Positions 21,281-29,399 of a stretch of DNA of 32,007 bases are shown piece by piece (position 1 is the first letter of the stretch; every line of letters begins with the position of its first letter). A program made the translations under genes and the position numbers. Below the pieces are notes generated by a model. It did no database searches. It was not told the origin of the DNA and worked only from the letters and a program-made list of their open reading frames with translations. Origin of the DNA: F23-B02 sp946405205 (GTDB taxonomy: Bacteria; Bacillota; Clostridia; Oscillospirales; Oscillospiraceae); contig CAMJGL010000016.1 of assembly GCA_946405205.1 (NCBI GenBank), forward strand, positions 1 to 32,007, in the 5' to 3' direction.

Positions 21281-22452
21281 TCAATGATCTTGTACTCTCT
21301 CAGAAGCTCGGTTCGGCGGGCGCCGATCCTTATGCTCTCTGCGGCTGAATCGCCCTCTCCCTGCCGGCCGAGATAGCGCAGTATGCGCAGTGTCCACGCG
21401 CAGGGCAGCAGAGCCGCGCTTTTCCTGACCCATGGGAAGCTGACCTCCATGACGGCTCTGTTCGGGAACAGCGTCCGCATGAGGGGGATGTGCGTTTTGC
21501 TCTCGCGGGCCGCCTCGACGGCGCTCAGGGTCATCGTTCCGCTGTGCCTGCGGCTCATGTCCGATGAGCCGTAAACGCCGCCGCAGAGCGCGTCGGCTAT
21601 AAGCGCCGTGCAGTCGGCCTCCGGCCAGCCCGCGGGCAGGCTCATGCCGCAGAGCTTTTCGGCGGCATCGAAGATCGCGGCGGCGAAGTATTCGCCGCTT
21701 ATGGAGCTCATCGCGTCCTTTATCCGCTGCCAGTCGAGGGCGTATGCCTTCGCCCACAGCGCGATATCGCATATCTGGCGCAGACCCACGCCGGAATTTA
21801 TAAAGTGCTTGTACGCGTGCAGCAGCAGAAATATCATGTGGTCGGTATCGTCGAGCGTGAGCAGCTCCGCGCCCTCGATTCGGCGGGTCTTCGCCCGCGA
21901 AAAGAAGCTGTCGTTATAGCCGTTGAGCGCGTTCAGGGCGCTGCTGTCACGCGGGAAAAGCTCCCAGTGTCCCTCGATGAGCAGGCCGCCGCGGATGTAG
22001 CGCTCCTCGTGCGAGTTTTTGTAGTCGGGCTCTCCGGCCTCAAAGCCGAGCTCCAGCATTTTTTCGTGGAAGGCGGGATATTCGGCGGGCGGGATGTAAA
22101 GATCCTCGTCCGCGGAGGCGCGAAGGTCGGGCTTCGGGTACAGAGCGCGGCAGACGATGCCCTTGACGACGAGGGGAGTGATACCCGCGGCGGTCAGCTC
22201 CGTGTATACCGACAGAAACTCGGCGGTGCGCACCGTCTGCGCGGCGACAAGGCGCCTGACCAGCTTTCCGCAGTCTGTCCGCAGCGCCTCGGGCATGCTC
22301 CCGCCTGCCGCCTCAAATACCATGGGCAGCATCTTCTGCTCCTGCGCGAGACGTATCAGCAGCAGCCAGTCCTCTCCGGACAGCTCCGCCTCGGCCGTCC
22401 CGCCGCGCAGGTACGCCGATATGCAGTTGAGGAACAGTTCGTCAGGTGTCAT
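21277..22452 (-). CDS. Nucleotidyltransferase-fold protein (NTP_transf_5)
   Basis: A 391-residue cytoplasmic protein of the uncharacterised nucleotidyltransferase family NTP_transf_5. The core is seen at about 95-170: PLVVKGIVCRALYP, the acidic ASADEDLYIP motif with D/E-x-D residues, and GLLIEGHWELF. A helical C-terminal half contains HMIFLLLHAYKHFINSGVGL. Members often lie in exopolysaccharide clusters or beside radical SAM modification genes; the substrate is not known. The ribosome binding site is weak (GAGGCG), 21 bp after the flippase stop. I infer a nucleotide-transfer or regulatory role for the polysaccharide, without direct evidence. Confidence 0.8.
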   Translation of the reverse strand: MTPDELFLNCISAYLRGGTAEAELSGEDWLLLIRLAQEQKMLPMVFEAAGGSMPEALRTDCGKLVRRLVAAQTVRTAEFLSVYTELTAAGITPLVVKGIVCRALYPKPDLRASADEDLYIPPAEYPAFHEKMLELGFEAGEPDYKNSHEERYIRGGLLIEGHWELFPRDSSALNALNGYNDSFFSRAKTRRIEGAELLTLDDTDHMIFLLLHAYKHFINSGVGLRQICDIALWAKAYALDWQRIKDAMSSISGEYFAAAIFDAAEKLCGMSLPAGWPEADCTALIADALCGGVYGSSDMSRRHSGTMTLSAVEAARESKTHIPLMRTLFPNRAVMEVSFPWVRKSAALLPCAWTLRILRYLGRQGEGDSAAESIRIGARRTELLREYKIIE

Positions 22453-22473
22453 GAGCGATCGCCTCTGCGGGAA

Positions 22474-24009
22474 TTATGGCTTCCTCCCGGCCGGCCGAAC
22501 AAGTCTCCCGGCCAGGGCGAAGAAGTATTTGAATTCATCCGTTTTGTGGTAGAAAATGAAATATACTGCGTTTGGCAGCAAAGCGCATGCTGCCATTTTA
22601 GCCGCGAAGGTCAGCACCGAGCCGTCAGGGATCAAGCCGCATACCTTCCATGCGGCAGCTCCGGCAAGCAGCGTTATACCGGTATTGACAGCGAATCTTT
22701 TGAAGTATACCCATACCGGCCTGCCGAAGCCGTACTTGAAAAGAACAAAGGGCTCGATCCAGAAGCAGGTGGTAACAGTGCTTATGAACGTACCGACAAA
22801 CACGCCCAAAATTCCAAGCTGTCTGGCGAGCATAATGGAGGCGGCAAGATTTATCAGCGATTCGGCAAGCGGCTTGTACCGGTCATACCAGTATAGGCCC
22901 ATCGCCTCGCGGAACACGAGGTTGGCCTGCCGTATTCCCGTCATGTAAAAGTTTACGACGATGATGAGCACCGTGGTCATGCCAAAGAGATACTCTTTGC
23001 CGACCCATAGAGTGATGAAGGGATTCAGAAGTATCAGCAGGCATATGGAGGAAAAGCCGAAGAGCCATTGAGTGAAGCCGTCTATTCTGAAGTACATCTC
23101 CCGCAGGTGGTGCTTGTCCGCCTCTGCGTTCAGATTGCCGACGCTTGCGGTCATTGAACGGAAAAGCATGGAATACGCGGAATTCAGGGCGGAGGTTATC
23201 ATGTAGTAATTGGAATACAGGCCAACCGACACCGCGCCCACAAAGTACGCGATGAGAATATTGTCAGTTCCGAACACGACGACCGAGCCGAGCTTGTGCA
23301 TTATCATTGCACATATGTTTTTGGACAGCTCCTCTTTTTTCTCCGCAGGCAGGGGTGCCGCCGTCCTGCACTTGATATATGGATACAGCTTCTCGGCTTT
23401 CCGCGACAGGAGGATGTTGTTGGCTATCGTGGTGATTATGGAAATGCTCAGGTAGAGCAAATAATCACGGGTCAGAATAAGCACGACGCACTGAACGACC
23501 GTGCACAGCATGCTGGTGATGTAGCTGTATTTTGTTATGATGTGCTGCTTCTGGTCGGCGTTGATGATCGACTGCTTGTATACGAAGAAATACGAGAATA
23601 CGGAGTTGAACACGAACATCAGGTAAATAATGTTGATGTTCGGTATGTCCGGAATGTCCTTGATGAGCGCGGGCAGGAAGGGCATTATCAGCGCTCCTGC
23701 TGCTGCAACGACAACTCCGATTACCGCATACATGCGCCTGTACAAAACCATCAGTGACGCGAGGGTGCTCTCGTCATTTTCGGCGAGAGGCTTGTACATG
23801 CTGAATACCATTGCCGAGCCGATACCCAGCTCCGCGAGGGAAAGCACGGATAATATGTTTGCGAAGGTCCCGTTGAGCCCCAGATATTCGGCGGAAAGGA
23901 TATCAATAAATATCCTTCTGGCGATGAAATTCACCAGTATCGCAAGCAGCTTATAAAATACGGCGGATTTAAGATTTCTTATGGAGTTTTCCGTTCTCGA
24001 TCTGCTCAT
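22474..24009 (-). CDS. Wzx-type polysaccharide flippase (MOP superfamily)
   Basis: A 511-residue integral membrane protein of the polysaccharide-transport (PST) branch of the MOP flippases. It moves lipid-linked repeat units across the cytoplasmic membrane. About 12-14 hydrophobic helices are apparent. Typical parts are KSAVFYKLLAILVNFIARRI at the start, SAEYLGLNGTFANILSVLSL, and VFGTDNILIAYFVGAVSVG in the middle. It pairs functionally with the Wzy-type polymerase at 29400-30575, indicating Wzx/Wzy-dependent assembly. Its start is 3 bp after the downstream end of the GT2 gene. No family-level anomaly is seen. Confidence 0.9.
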   Translation of the reverse strand: MSRSRTENSIRNLKSAVFYKLLAILVNFIARRIFIDILSAEYLGLNGTFANILSVLSLAELGIGSAMVFSMYKPLAENDESTLASLMVLYRRMYAVIGVVVAAAGALIMPFLPALIKDIPDIPNINIIYLMFVFNSVFSYFFVYKQSIINADQKQHIITKYSYITSMLCTVVQCVVLILTRDYLLYLSISIITTIANNILLSRKAEKLYPYIKCRTAAPLPAEKKEELSKNICAMIMHKLGSVVVFGTDNILIAYFVGAVSVGLYSNYYMITSALNSAYSMLFRSMTASVGNLNAEADKHHLREMYFRIDGFTQWLFGFSSICLLILLNPFITLWVGKEYLFGMTTVLIIVVNFYMTGIRQANLVFREAMGLYWYDRYKPLAESLINLAASIMLARQLGILGVFVGTFISTVTTCFWIEPFVLFKYGFGRPVWVYFKRFAVNTGITLLAGAAAWKVCGLIPDGSVLTFAAKMAACALLPNAVYFIFYHKTDEFKYFFALAGRLVRPAGRKP

Positions 24010-24012
24010 ATA

Positions 24013-24948
24013 CTATTTCCTGATAAACGCCCGGACTTTTTTGTATAATTTCGGGAACCATACGAGCGCGCAGCATTTGGCAAGCGTGAAAATGCCGATG
24101 CATCCTTTGTACCAGCGGCTTTTTATGATGGACTTGATTTCTCTGTTGTACTTTCCGCCGCTTGAATATGAACTGGCATATAGAACATTGAGCGCTAAGT
24201 TCCAGGCAAGCCTTGCCAGTGTCCGCTCGCCTTTATCTTCGAAAAACTTTGCACGTTCGACTTGAGCTTCTGCTCTCTGACCATTTTCAAAACGAAAATC
24301 CGAAGCTGATATCCCATAGCTGTTCATGTAGTATGCGTACAATTTTGCATCTCCAACGGCAACCTTATCGCAATAGTAATAATATTTATAAGTAGTTCTC
24401 GTATCCTCGAAGGTTTTTCCATCAGGGAATTTAAAGCGTCTCGCGAGCTCTGCAGCAATAATTTTTGCACAAGGAACAGAAAGCTGCAGTTCTCTTTCTG
24501 TAAGCATCAAGCGACAAGTCTCGTAGCCGGAGCAGCAGAAGTAACTTTGCTCCATGTCCTGTATCTGTTCGGATTGAGTGCTGACTTTTTTCAGGTCGCA
24601 GCAGGCTATATCAGCGCCGAAGCTTTGGACCAGCTCAACGAGGTACTCAATGTAGTTTTCAGCAACATAATCATCGGAATCTATGTACGCAATATAATCG
24701 CCCGAGGCATGGTCAAGACCGAAGTTTCGGGCGGAGGAAACGCCGCCGTTTTCCTTGTGATATACTCTGAGTCTGTCATCCTCGAGGGCAAGACGGTCGC
24801 ATATTTCGCCGCTTTTGTCCGGCGAGCCGTCGTCCACGGCGATTATCTCAAGCCTGGAATAGGTTTGATTCATAACGCTTCTCAGGCAGTGCTCAATATA
24901 TTTTTCAACCTTATATACCGGTATTATTACGGAAATCAAAGGCTCCAT
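24013..24948 (-). CDS. Glycosyltransferase family 2 protein (GT2, first)
   Basis: A 311-residue GT-A-fold glycosyltransferase of family GT2, adding one sugar to the lipid-linked repeat unit. The N-terminal half has SVIIPVYKVEKYIEHCL (6-22), VDDGSPD (38-44), and the metal-binding DSDD (90-93) in AYIDSDDY, all conserved. A C-terminal hydrophobic stretch (CIGIFTLAKCCALVWF) may peripherally attach it to the membrane. It is 3 bp from each neighbour (flippase and second GT2), part of a tight operon. Sugar donor and acceptor cannot be read from the sequence. Confidence 0.9.
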   Translation of the reverse strand: MEPLISVIIPVYKVEKYIEHCLRSVMNQTYSRLEIIAVDDGSPDKSGEICDRLALEDDRLRVYHKENGGVSSARNFGLDHASGDYIAYIDSDDYVAENYIEYLVELVQSFGADIACCDLKKVSTQSEQIQDMEQSYFCCSGYETCRLMLTERELQLSVPCAKIIAAELARRFKFPDGKTFEDTRTTYKYYYYCDKVAVGDAKLYAYYMNSYGISASDFRFENGQRAEAQVERAKFFEDKGERTLARLAWNLALNVLYASSYSSGGKYNREIKSIIKSRWYKGCIGIFTLAKCCALVWFPKLYKKVRAFIRK

Positions 24949-24951
24949 ACG

Positions 24952-25899
24952 CTATCTCCTTCTGAGTCGGCCAATAACGGACTTAAGAAATCTTCTGAAA
25001 AGCGTAAATGGGTTTGCGTGTTTTCTGTTAATAATGGGGACACCCTCTGCGCGGAGAAGCCGTGCATACTCTACAACTCTTTTGAACCCCATTTTATCGG
25101 CAATAGCACGGTACAGTGTTTGAATACCAGCATTCTCTATACCTAGAAAAGTAAGTTCTTTATCATCTAAAATTCGATATAAATATGCATATCTCTTAAT
25201 ACTTATTTTTATGCGAAGGTCGGTATATTCCTTGGTTTGAACTGTTGTTAAACTTCCTCCACGACGCGTTATACAGTAAACGGGGAAGTTTGTACACGCA
25301 ATCTTTTCTGCTTTTCCACCGCACTCGAGGGAAAACAGAGTGTCTTCTGCGGTGACAATCTGCAGAAACCTGATATTATTGCAACTCAAAAAGCTTCTTC
25401 GATACATTTTTAAGCATGCCGATGCAAAGTCGTATCTTAATAAAAGCTCAGTCTCTTTATTTGGGTTCAGTTGATATGCCTGTATCTTATCTCTATACAT
25501 TAAATGTCTGGTATCAACCTTACCAGTGTCCAAATTTATACTGGTTGCGGAAAAAAACAGCATATCAATATCAGAATCAAAATAGGCCGAAATTTCATCT
25601 ATCCAGCCTTCAGTATAGTAGTCGTCGGCATCAGCAAACAATACCCACTTGCCGAGAGCATGATCCAGACCAATATTACGGCATGTTCCGAGGCTGTTTT
25701 TCTTGGTGTGATTTGTGTAGAATTCGACAAAATCATGTGCCTCAACAACAGCTGTCAACTCATCAATGTTTTGTGTGGAGTTATCATCGACTACTATTAC
25801 TTGAATATCGTCAGAACGCGGGATAGAGTTTAGAAGCTTTTCTAATAAACGTGGTATATTATAATGCGGAATAATGATGGAAAGCTGATACTTGTCCAT
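24952..25899 (-). CDS. Glycosyltransferase family 2 protein (GT2, second, AT-rich)
   Basis: A 315-residue GT2 glycosyltransferase. Visible are LSIIIPHYNIPRLLEKLL (6-23), VVDDNST (36-42) and the metal-binding DADD (90-93) in LFADADDYY. The start at 25899 is chosen because GAGG lies 6 bases before that ATG; a TTG 12 bp upstream is a weaker alternative that overlaps the previous stop. The gene is much more AT-rich than its neighbours (14 G/C of 60 at 25141-25200, against 44 of 60 at 26581-26640), suggesting separate acquisition. Donor and acceptor are unknown. Confidence 0.88.
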   Translation of the reverse strand: MDKYQLSIIIPHYNIPRLLEKLLNSIPRSDDIQVIVVDDNSTQNIDELTAVVEAHDFVEFYTNHTKKNSLGTCRNIGLDHALGKWVLFADADDYYTEGWIDEISAYFDSDIDMLFFSATSINLDTGKVDTRHLMYRDKIQAYQLNPNKETELLLRYDFASACLKMYRRSFLSCNNIRFLQIVTAEDTLFSLECGGKAEKIACTNFPVYCITRRGGSLTTVQTKEYTDLRIKISIKRYAYLYRILDDKELTFLGIENAGIQTLYRAIADKMGFKRVVEYARLLRAEGVPIINRKHANPFTLFRRFLKSVIGRLRRR

Positions 25900-25907
25900 A
25901 TAAAACC

Positions 25908-27086
25908 TCAATCCCTCCCATAAATATCTCTCGTGTATACCTTATCCGCGACGTCGCTCAGGGCCGCTTCCATGCGGTTGGCGATGATGACGGCGGACAT
26001 CTTTTTGAACCGCTCAAGCCCGCGCACGACCGGCAGGCCGGAAAACTCGTCGGCGTCGAGCGTGGGCTCGTAGATGACGACCTCCGCGCCTGCGGCTTTA
26101 AGGCGGTCTATCACCCCGCGGATGCTGCTTTCGCGGAAATTGTCGGAATTTGCCTTCATCGTGAGCCTGTAAACGCCCACCGTGCCGCCCTGCGCCTTTT
26201 TCAGCACCATTCGTGCGATGTGATCCTTGCGCTCGTCGTTCGCGGCGACGGATGCGGAGATTATCTTGTTCGGGATACTGCCGAAGTTGGCTACGAGCTG
26301 CTTCGTGTCCTTGGGCAGACAGTAGCCGCCGTAGCCGAAGGACGGGTTGTTGTAGTGCGCGCCGATGCGCGGGTCAAGGCAGATGCCGTCGACTATCTGG
26401 CGCGTGTTCAGACCGTTCAGCTCGCAGTAGGTGTCCAGCTCATTGAAATAGCTGACGCGCACGGCGAGGTATGTGTTTGCAAAAAGCTTTATCGCCTCGG
26501 CCTCGGTGGGCAGGGTGAACAGCACGGGGGCGTTTTTGTCCTCCGCACCCTCAAGCAGCTTCTGCGCGAAAAGCTCCGCGTCGCGCCGCAGCCGTTCCGG
26601 CGCCCCGACGACGATGCGGCTCGGGTGCAGGTTGTCGTACAGCGCCCTGCCCTCGCGCAGAAATTCGGGCGAGAACAGCAGCCGCGGCAGCCTGAATCTC
26701 TCGCGCACCGAATTTGTATACCCGACGGGGACGGTGGATTTTATGACCACCAGCGCGTCGGGATTGACCTTTTCCACAAGGCTGAGCACCGCCTCGACCG
26801 AGGAGGTGTTGAACAGGTTTTTCTCCGTGTCGTAGTCCGTGGGCGTGGCGATCACGATAAGCTCCGCGCCGCGGTATGCCGCCTCGGCGTCGACCGTGGC
26901 CGTGAGCCTGAGCTTCCGGTTCGCCAGGAAATCGGATATTTCGTTATCGACGATGGGCGAGACGCCGCGGTTTATTTTCTCCGCCTTGGCGGGGGTCGTT
27001 GTGACCGCGGTCACATCATTGTGCTGCGCAAGCAGCACGGCCTGCGCGAGGCCGACATATCCCACTCCTGCTACTGCTGTTTTCAT
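25908..27086 (-). CDS. ugd: UDP-glucose 6-dehydrogenase
   Basis: A 392-residue enzyme that oxidises UDP-glucose twice to UDP-glucuronate, a donor for acidic polysaccharides. It closely follows short Ugd proteins of the E. coli type. The N-terminal nucleotide fold has VAGVGYVGLAQAV (5-17); IVIATPTDYD, IKSTVPVGYT, FSPEFLREGRALYDNLHPS and IKLFANTYLAVRVSYFNELD are conserved; and the catalytic cysteine is in SFGYGGYCLPKDTKQL. The acidic residue that usually ends the second beta strand (D29 in E. coli Ugd) is T29 here, which could alter NAD+/NADP+ choice. The presence of ugd implies uronic acid in the polysaccharide. Confidence 0.93.
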   Translation of the reverse strand: MKTAVAGVGYVGLAQAVLLAQHNDVTAVTTTPAKAEKINRGVSPIVDNEISDFLANRKLRLTATVDAEAAYRGAELIVIATPTDYDTEKNLFNTSSVEAVLSLVEKVNPDALVVIKSTVPVGYTNSVRERFRLPRLLFSPEFLREGRALYDNLHPSRIVVGAPERLRRDAELFAQKLLEGAEDKNAPVLFTLPTEAEAIKLFANTYLAVRVSYFNELDTYCELNGLNTRQIVDGICLDPRIGAHYNNPSFGYGGYCLPKDTKQLVANFGSIPNKIISASVAANDERKDHIARMVLKKAQGGTVGVYRLTMKANSDNFRESSIRGVIDRLKAAGAEVVIYEPTLDADEFSGLPVVRGLERFKKMSAVIIANRMEAALSDVADKVYTRDIYGRD

Positions 27087-27098
27087 TGTGTTTTCCTC

Positions 27099-28352
27099 TC
27101 AGATTACCGGCGGAAAGCCGGACTTTTTCCCCTCGGCGGTGTCGAGGACGAGCTGCACCTCCATGCCGAAGCGCTTCTCCAGGCTTAGGAACTTTTCCTT
27201 TGCCGTGAGGTGGGCGTTCCTGCGCAGTTCGCTGCATTTTTCGGGGTCGCGCATAAGCTCGATGATCCGCTCGGCAGCCTCGCCCTCGTCGTCATACATG
27301 ACGCAGTTGAAGCCGTCCTCAAGGTACTCGTCGACCGAGTGGTTGTTGTTCGTCACGATAAGGCAGCCCTGCCCCATCTCCTCATACAGGATGTTGACGC
27401 GGTTCCACTCGCCGACCTGAAGCGTAGCAAAGGAGTTGCGTGCGTATTCATGGCATTCCGCCTGCGGCTTGCCGCCCTCGAAATGGATGTAGTCGGAAAG
27501 CGACAGCTCCCCGGCGAGCCGGACGACGGTGTTGTACATCGCGCTGCCGCTGTGGTTGCCCGTACCGACAAAATACATATGGAAGGGGTAACCGCGCTTG
27601 TGCAGCTCATGCAGTATACGGACGCCCCTGTCCTGCCGCTTCACGTCGGTGATGCGGTTGACGAGCGAAAGGCACATCGGGTCATAGCCTTTCGGATATC
27701 CGTCGGTGACGTCGGTGTCCGCGAGCGGCTGCTCAGGCGGTATCGCAACGGCGGAGCGCCAGAAATAGAAGTCGAATTTTTTCTTTTTCACGCCGAGGAT
27801 GCCGTAAAGCTCGTCGGCACGGCTGCCGTCGTTGGTGGCAAGGATGAAGCTCTTGCGGCTTATCATTGAAAGGGTGATGTAGGTATAGTCCTTCAGCGCC
27901 CTGAGCCAGCGGCGGAGCCTGCCCTTCATGGGCTCGAGAACGTTTGCCATCTCCTGCGTCCCGAACTGGCGCAGAGCGCAGGGGACACCCGCCTTTTCGG
28001 CGGCGCGTACGCCCATATGCGAGCCCTCGCCCATGCCGTACACAAAGTCGTAGTGACGCGCTTTCAGCAGCCTTTTCGTCTCGCGTCCCAGCCGAAACGG
28101 AAGCTCGAGCGCACCGAGCAGTCCTCCGTGCGCAGGCTTTATCTGTATAAGGTTTTCTTTTTTGAAATGCTCGCTTTCGACAAGGCTGTAATCCTTCGCG
28201 GAGTACAGCAGCATATCCACGGTGTGCCCCTGCTCGAGCAGCAGCTTGAAGGGATAGTAAAACGCGGGCAGCCCCGAAAGAGTTTCATCGTGCATCCCGC
28301 CGATTATCGTGTCCACCGCGGGGTTTTCAAATGCTATGTAAAGAATTCTCAT
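27099..28352 (-). CDS. Glycosyltransferase family 4 protein (417 residues)
   Basis: A GT-B-fold glycosyltransferase. The N-terminal domain has MRILYIAFENPAVD and VYGMGEGSHMGVRAAEKAGVP. The C-terminal domain has the expected fold order with LSLVNRITDVKRQDRGVRIL, HMYFVGTGNHSGSAMYN, a DYIHFEGGKPQAE stretch and NILYEEMGQGCLIVTNNNHS, in which the usual E-x7-E pattern is loosely kept. It is 12 bp upstream of ugd and 38 bp after the DUF6625 gene. Family assignment is good; the sugar is unknown. Confidence 0.82.
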   Translation of the reverse strand: MRILYIAFENPAVDTIIGGMHDETLSGLPAFYYPFKLLLEQGHTVDMLLYSAKDYSLVESEHFKKENLIQIKPAHGGLLGALELPFRLGRETKRLLKARHYDFVYGMGEGSHMGVRAAEKAGVPCALRQFGTQEMANVLEPMKGRLRRWLRALKDYTYITLSMISRKSFILATNDGSRADELYGILGVKKKKFDFYFWRSAVAIPPEQPLADTDVTDGYPKGYDPMCLSLVNRITDVKRQDRGVRILHELHKRGYPFHMYFVGTGNHSGSAMYNTVVRLAGELSLSDYIHFEGGKPQAECHEYARNSFATLQVGEWNRVNILYEEMGQGCLIVTNNNHSVDEYLEDGFNCVMYDDEGEAAERIIELMRDPEKCSELRRNAHLTAKEKFLSLEKRFGMEVQLVLDTAEGKKSGFPPVI

Positions 28353-28390
28353 TTGCTGTCCTTATATGTGAAATGTCGGCATGTTGACTG

Positions 28391-29377
28391 TCAGCCATCC
28401 GAAAGCTTTTCGTGAAGCTTTCTCATAAAAACAGACGGATGCTTCATATACCATGCCAGTCGCTTGATTTGCCCCTTTACAGGGTCTAAATATAGCCTGT
28501 CTTTAGAATATGCCATTATATCTTCGGCGGACAGCGGCTTGTCGGCGTCAATGAACATATTGGGCACAAAATAAAAATGATCGGTGTCATCCGCTGTGTA
28601 ATTGACAGTCTTGCGCTTCTGGAAATGAACATATCCGATCTCGCGTTTAGCAATGGAGCCATTGATGACGCACAGTTCAAAGAGCTTTCCGTTGTCCCAT
28701 TCAAAGGCTCTGGGAATCTTGACCGAACCGTCCTGATAAAGCCTGAAATACCAGTTATGCGGCAATACATCAGTTACCAGCCCATCAATTTCTTCGATCA
28801 TAGGATAATCGTGCTCTTTGTAGATCGAGTTAACTGATGCAGTATGATACATATCATCAAAGCAAGTTACCTCAGCTCTTTTGAATATATCCTTAATCGA
28901 AACGCCGTTGCGCTGCGGCGCAGTGAATCTCAAATTATTTTCCGTTTCATTTCTGTATAGGGTCAAATGACCGTAGATATGTATTTTATCATACAGGTCT
29001 AAGATCGGATCCGTGATAAATTCCCTGAGGTTGCCTAAAATCGTATCAGACAGATCGAGGTGACCCCAAAAATCGTAACCGCGGATGTAGTCTGCAAAAA
29101 TATAGCCGAACGCGGGCTTGAAATCACACAGCTTGTACGGATAAACAAGTGTTACCTCAAAGTCAAAATGACTCTGTATCAGTTGCCTGCACTCATCCCA
29201 CGACATTCTTATTAGCTTGACATTATCCGGGATATTCATAGCGAATATATCTTCGTCATTAATGAAAAGCATAAAATCGACGCTGCTGTTCGTTGCGCAG
29301 GATTTTAGCCACAGTTCAAATTGATCCATGCCTATTTTTCCGAAATACGGACAGATAAAGACGAGTTTATTATTCAT
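28391..29377 (-). CDS. DUF6625 family polysaccharide biosynthesis protein
   Basis: A 328-residue cytoplasmic protein I assign to DUF6625, found in capsule and exopolysaccharide clusters and probably a GT-A-like glycosyltransferase. The opening KLVFICPYFGKI, the central YPYKLCDFKPAFGYIFADYI and YDFWGHLDLSDTILGN segments (with a D-L-D acidic motif), and IYGHLTLYRNE are characteristic. It has no signal peptide or transmembrane helix. It is AT-richer than its neighbours (21 G/C of 60 at 28801-28860), like the second GT2. The 38-bp gap to the next gene and 22 bp from the polymerase keep it in the operon. Enzymatic activity is inferred. Confidence 0.78.
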   Translation of the reverse strand: MNNKLVFICPYFGKIGMDQFELWLKSCATNSSVDFMLFINDEDIFAMNIPDNVKLIRMSWDECRQLIQSHFDFEVTLVYPYKLCDFKPAFGYIFADYIRGYDFWGHLDLSDTILGNLREFITDPILDLYDKIHIYGHLTLYRNETENNLRFTAPQRNGVSIKDIFKRAEVTCFDDMYHTASVNSIYKEHDYPMIEEIDGLVTDVLPHNWYFRLYQDGSVKIPRAFEWDNGKLFELCVINGSIAKREIGYVHFQKRKTVNYTADDTDHFYFVPNMFIDADKPLSAEDIMAYSKDRLYLDPVKGQIKRLAWYMKHPSVFMRKLHEKLSDG

Positions 29378-29399
29378 ACAGAATTATTCCTTTCCACAG

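Noticed and set aside
21805..22896. 363-residue plus-strand open frame spanning two polysaccharide genes
   Set aside because: Crosses the junction of two real genes on the other strand and has no recognisable domain or ribosome binding site.
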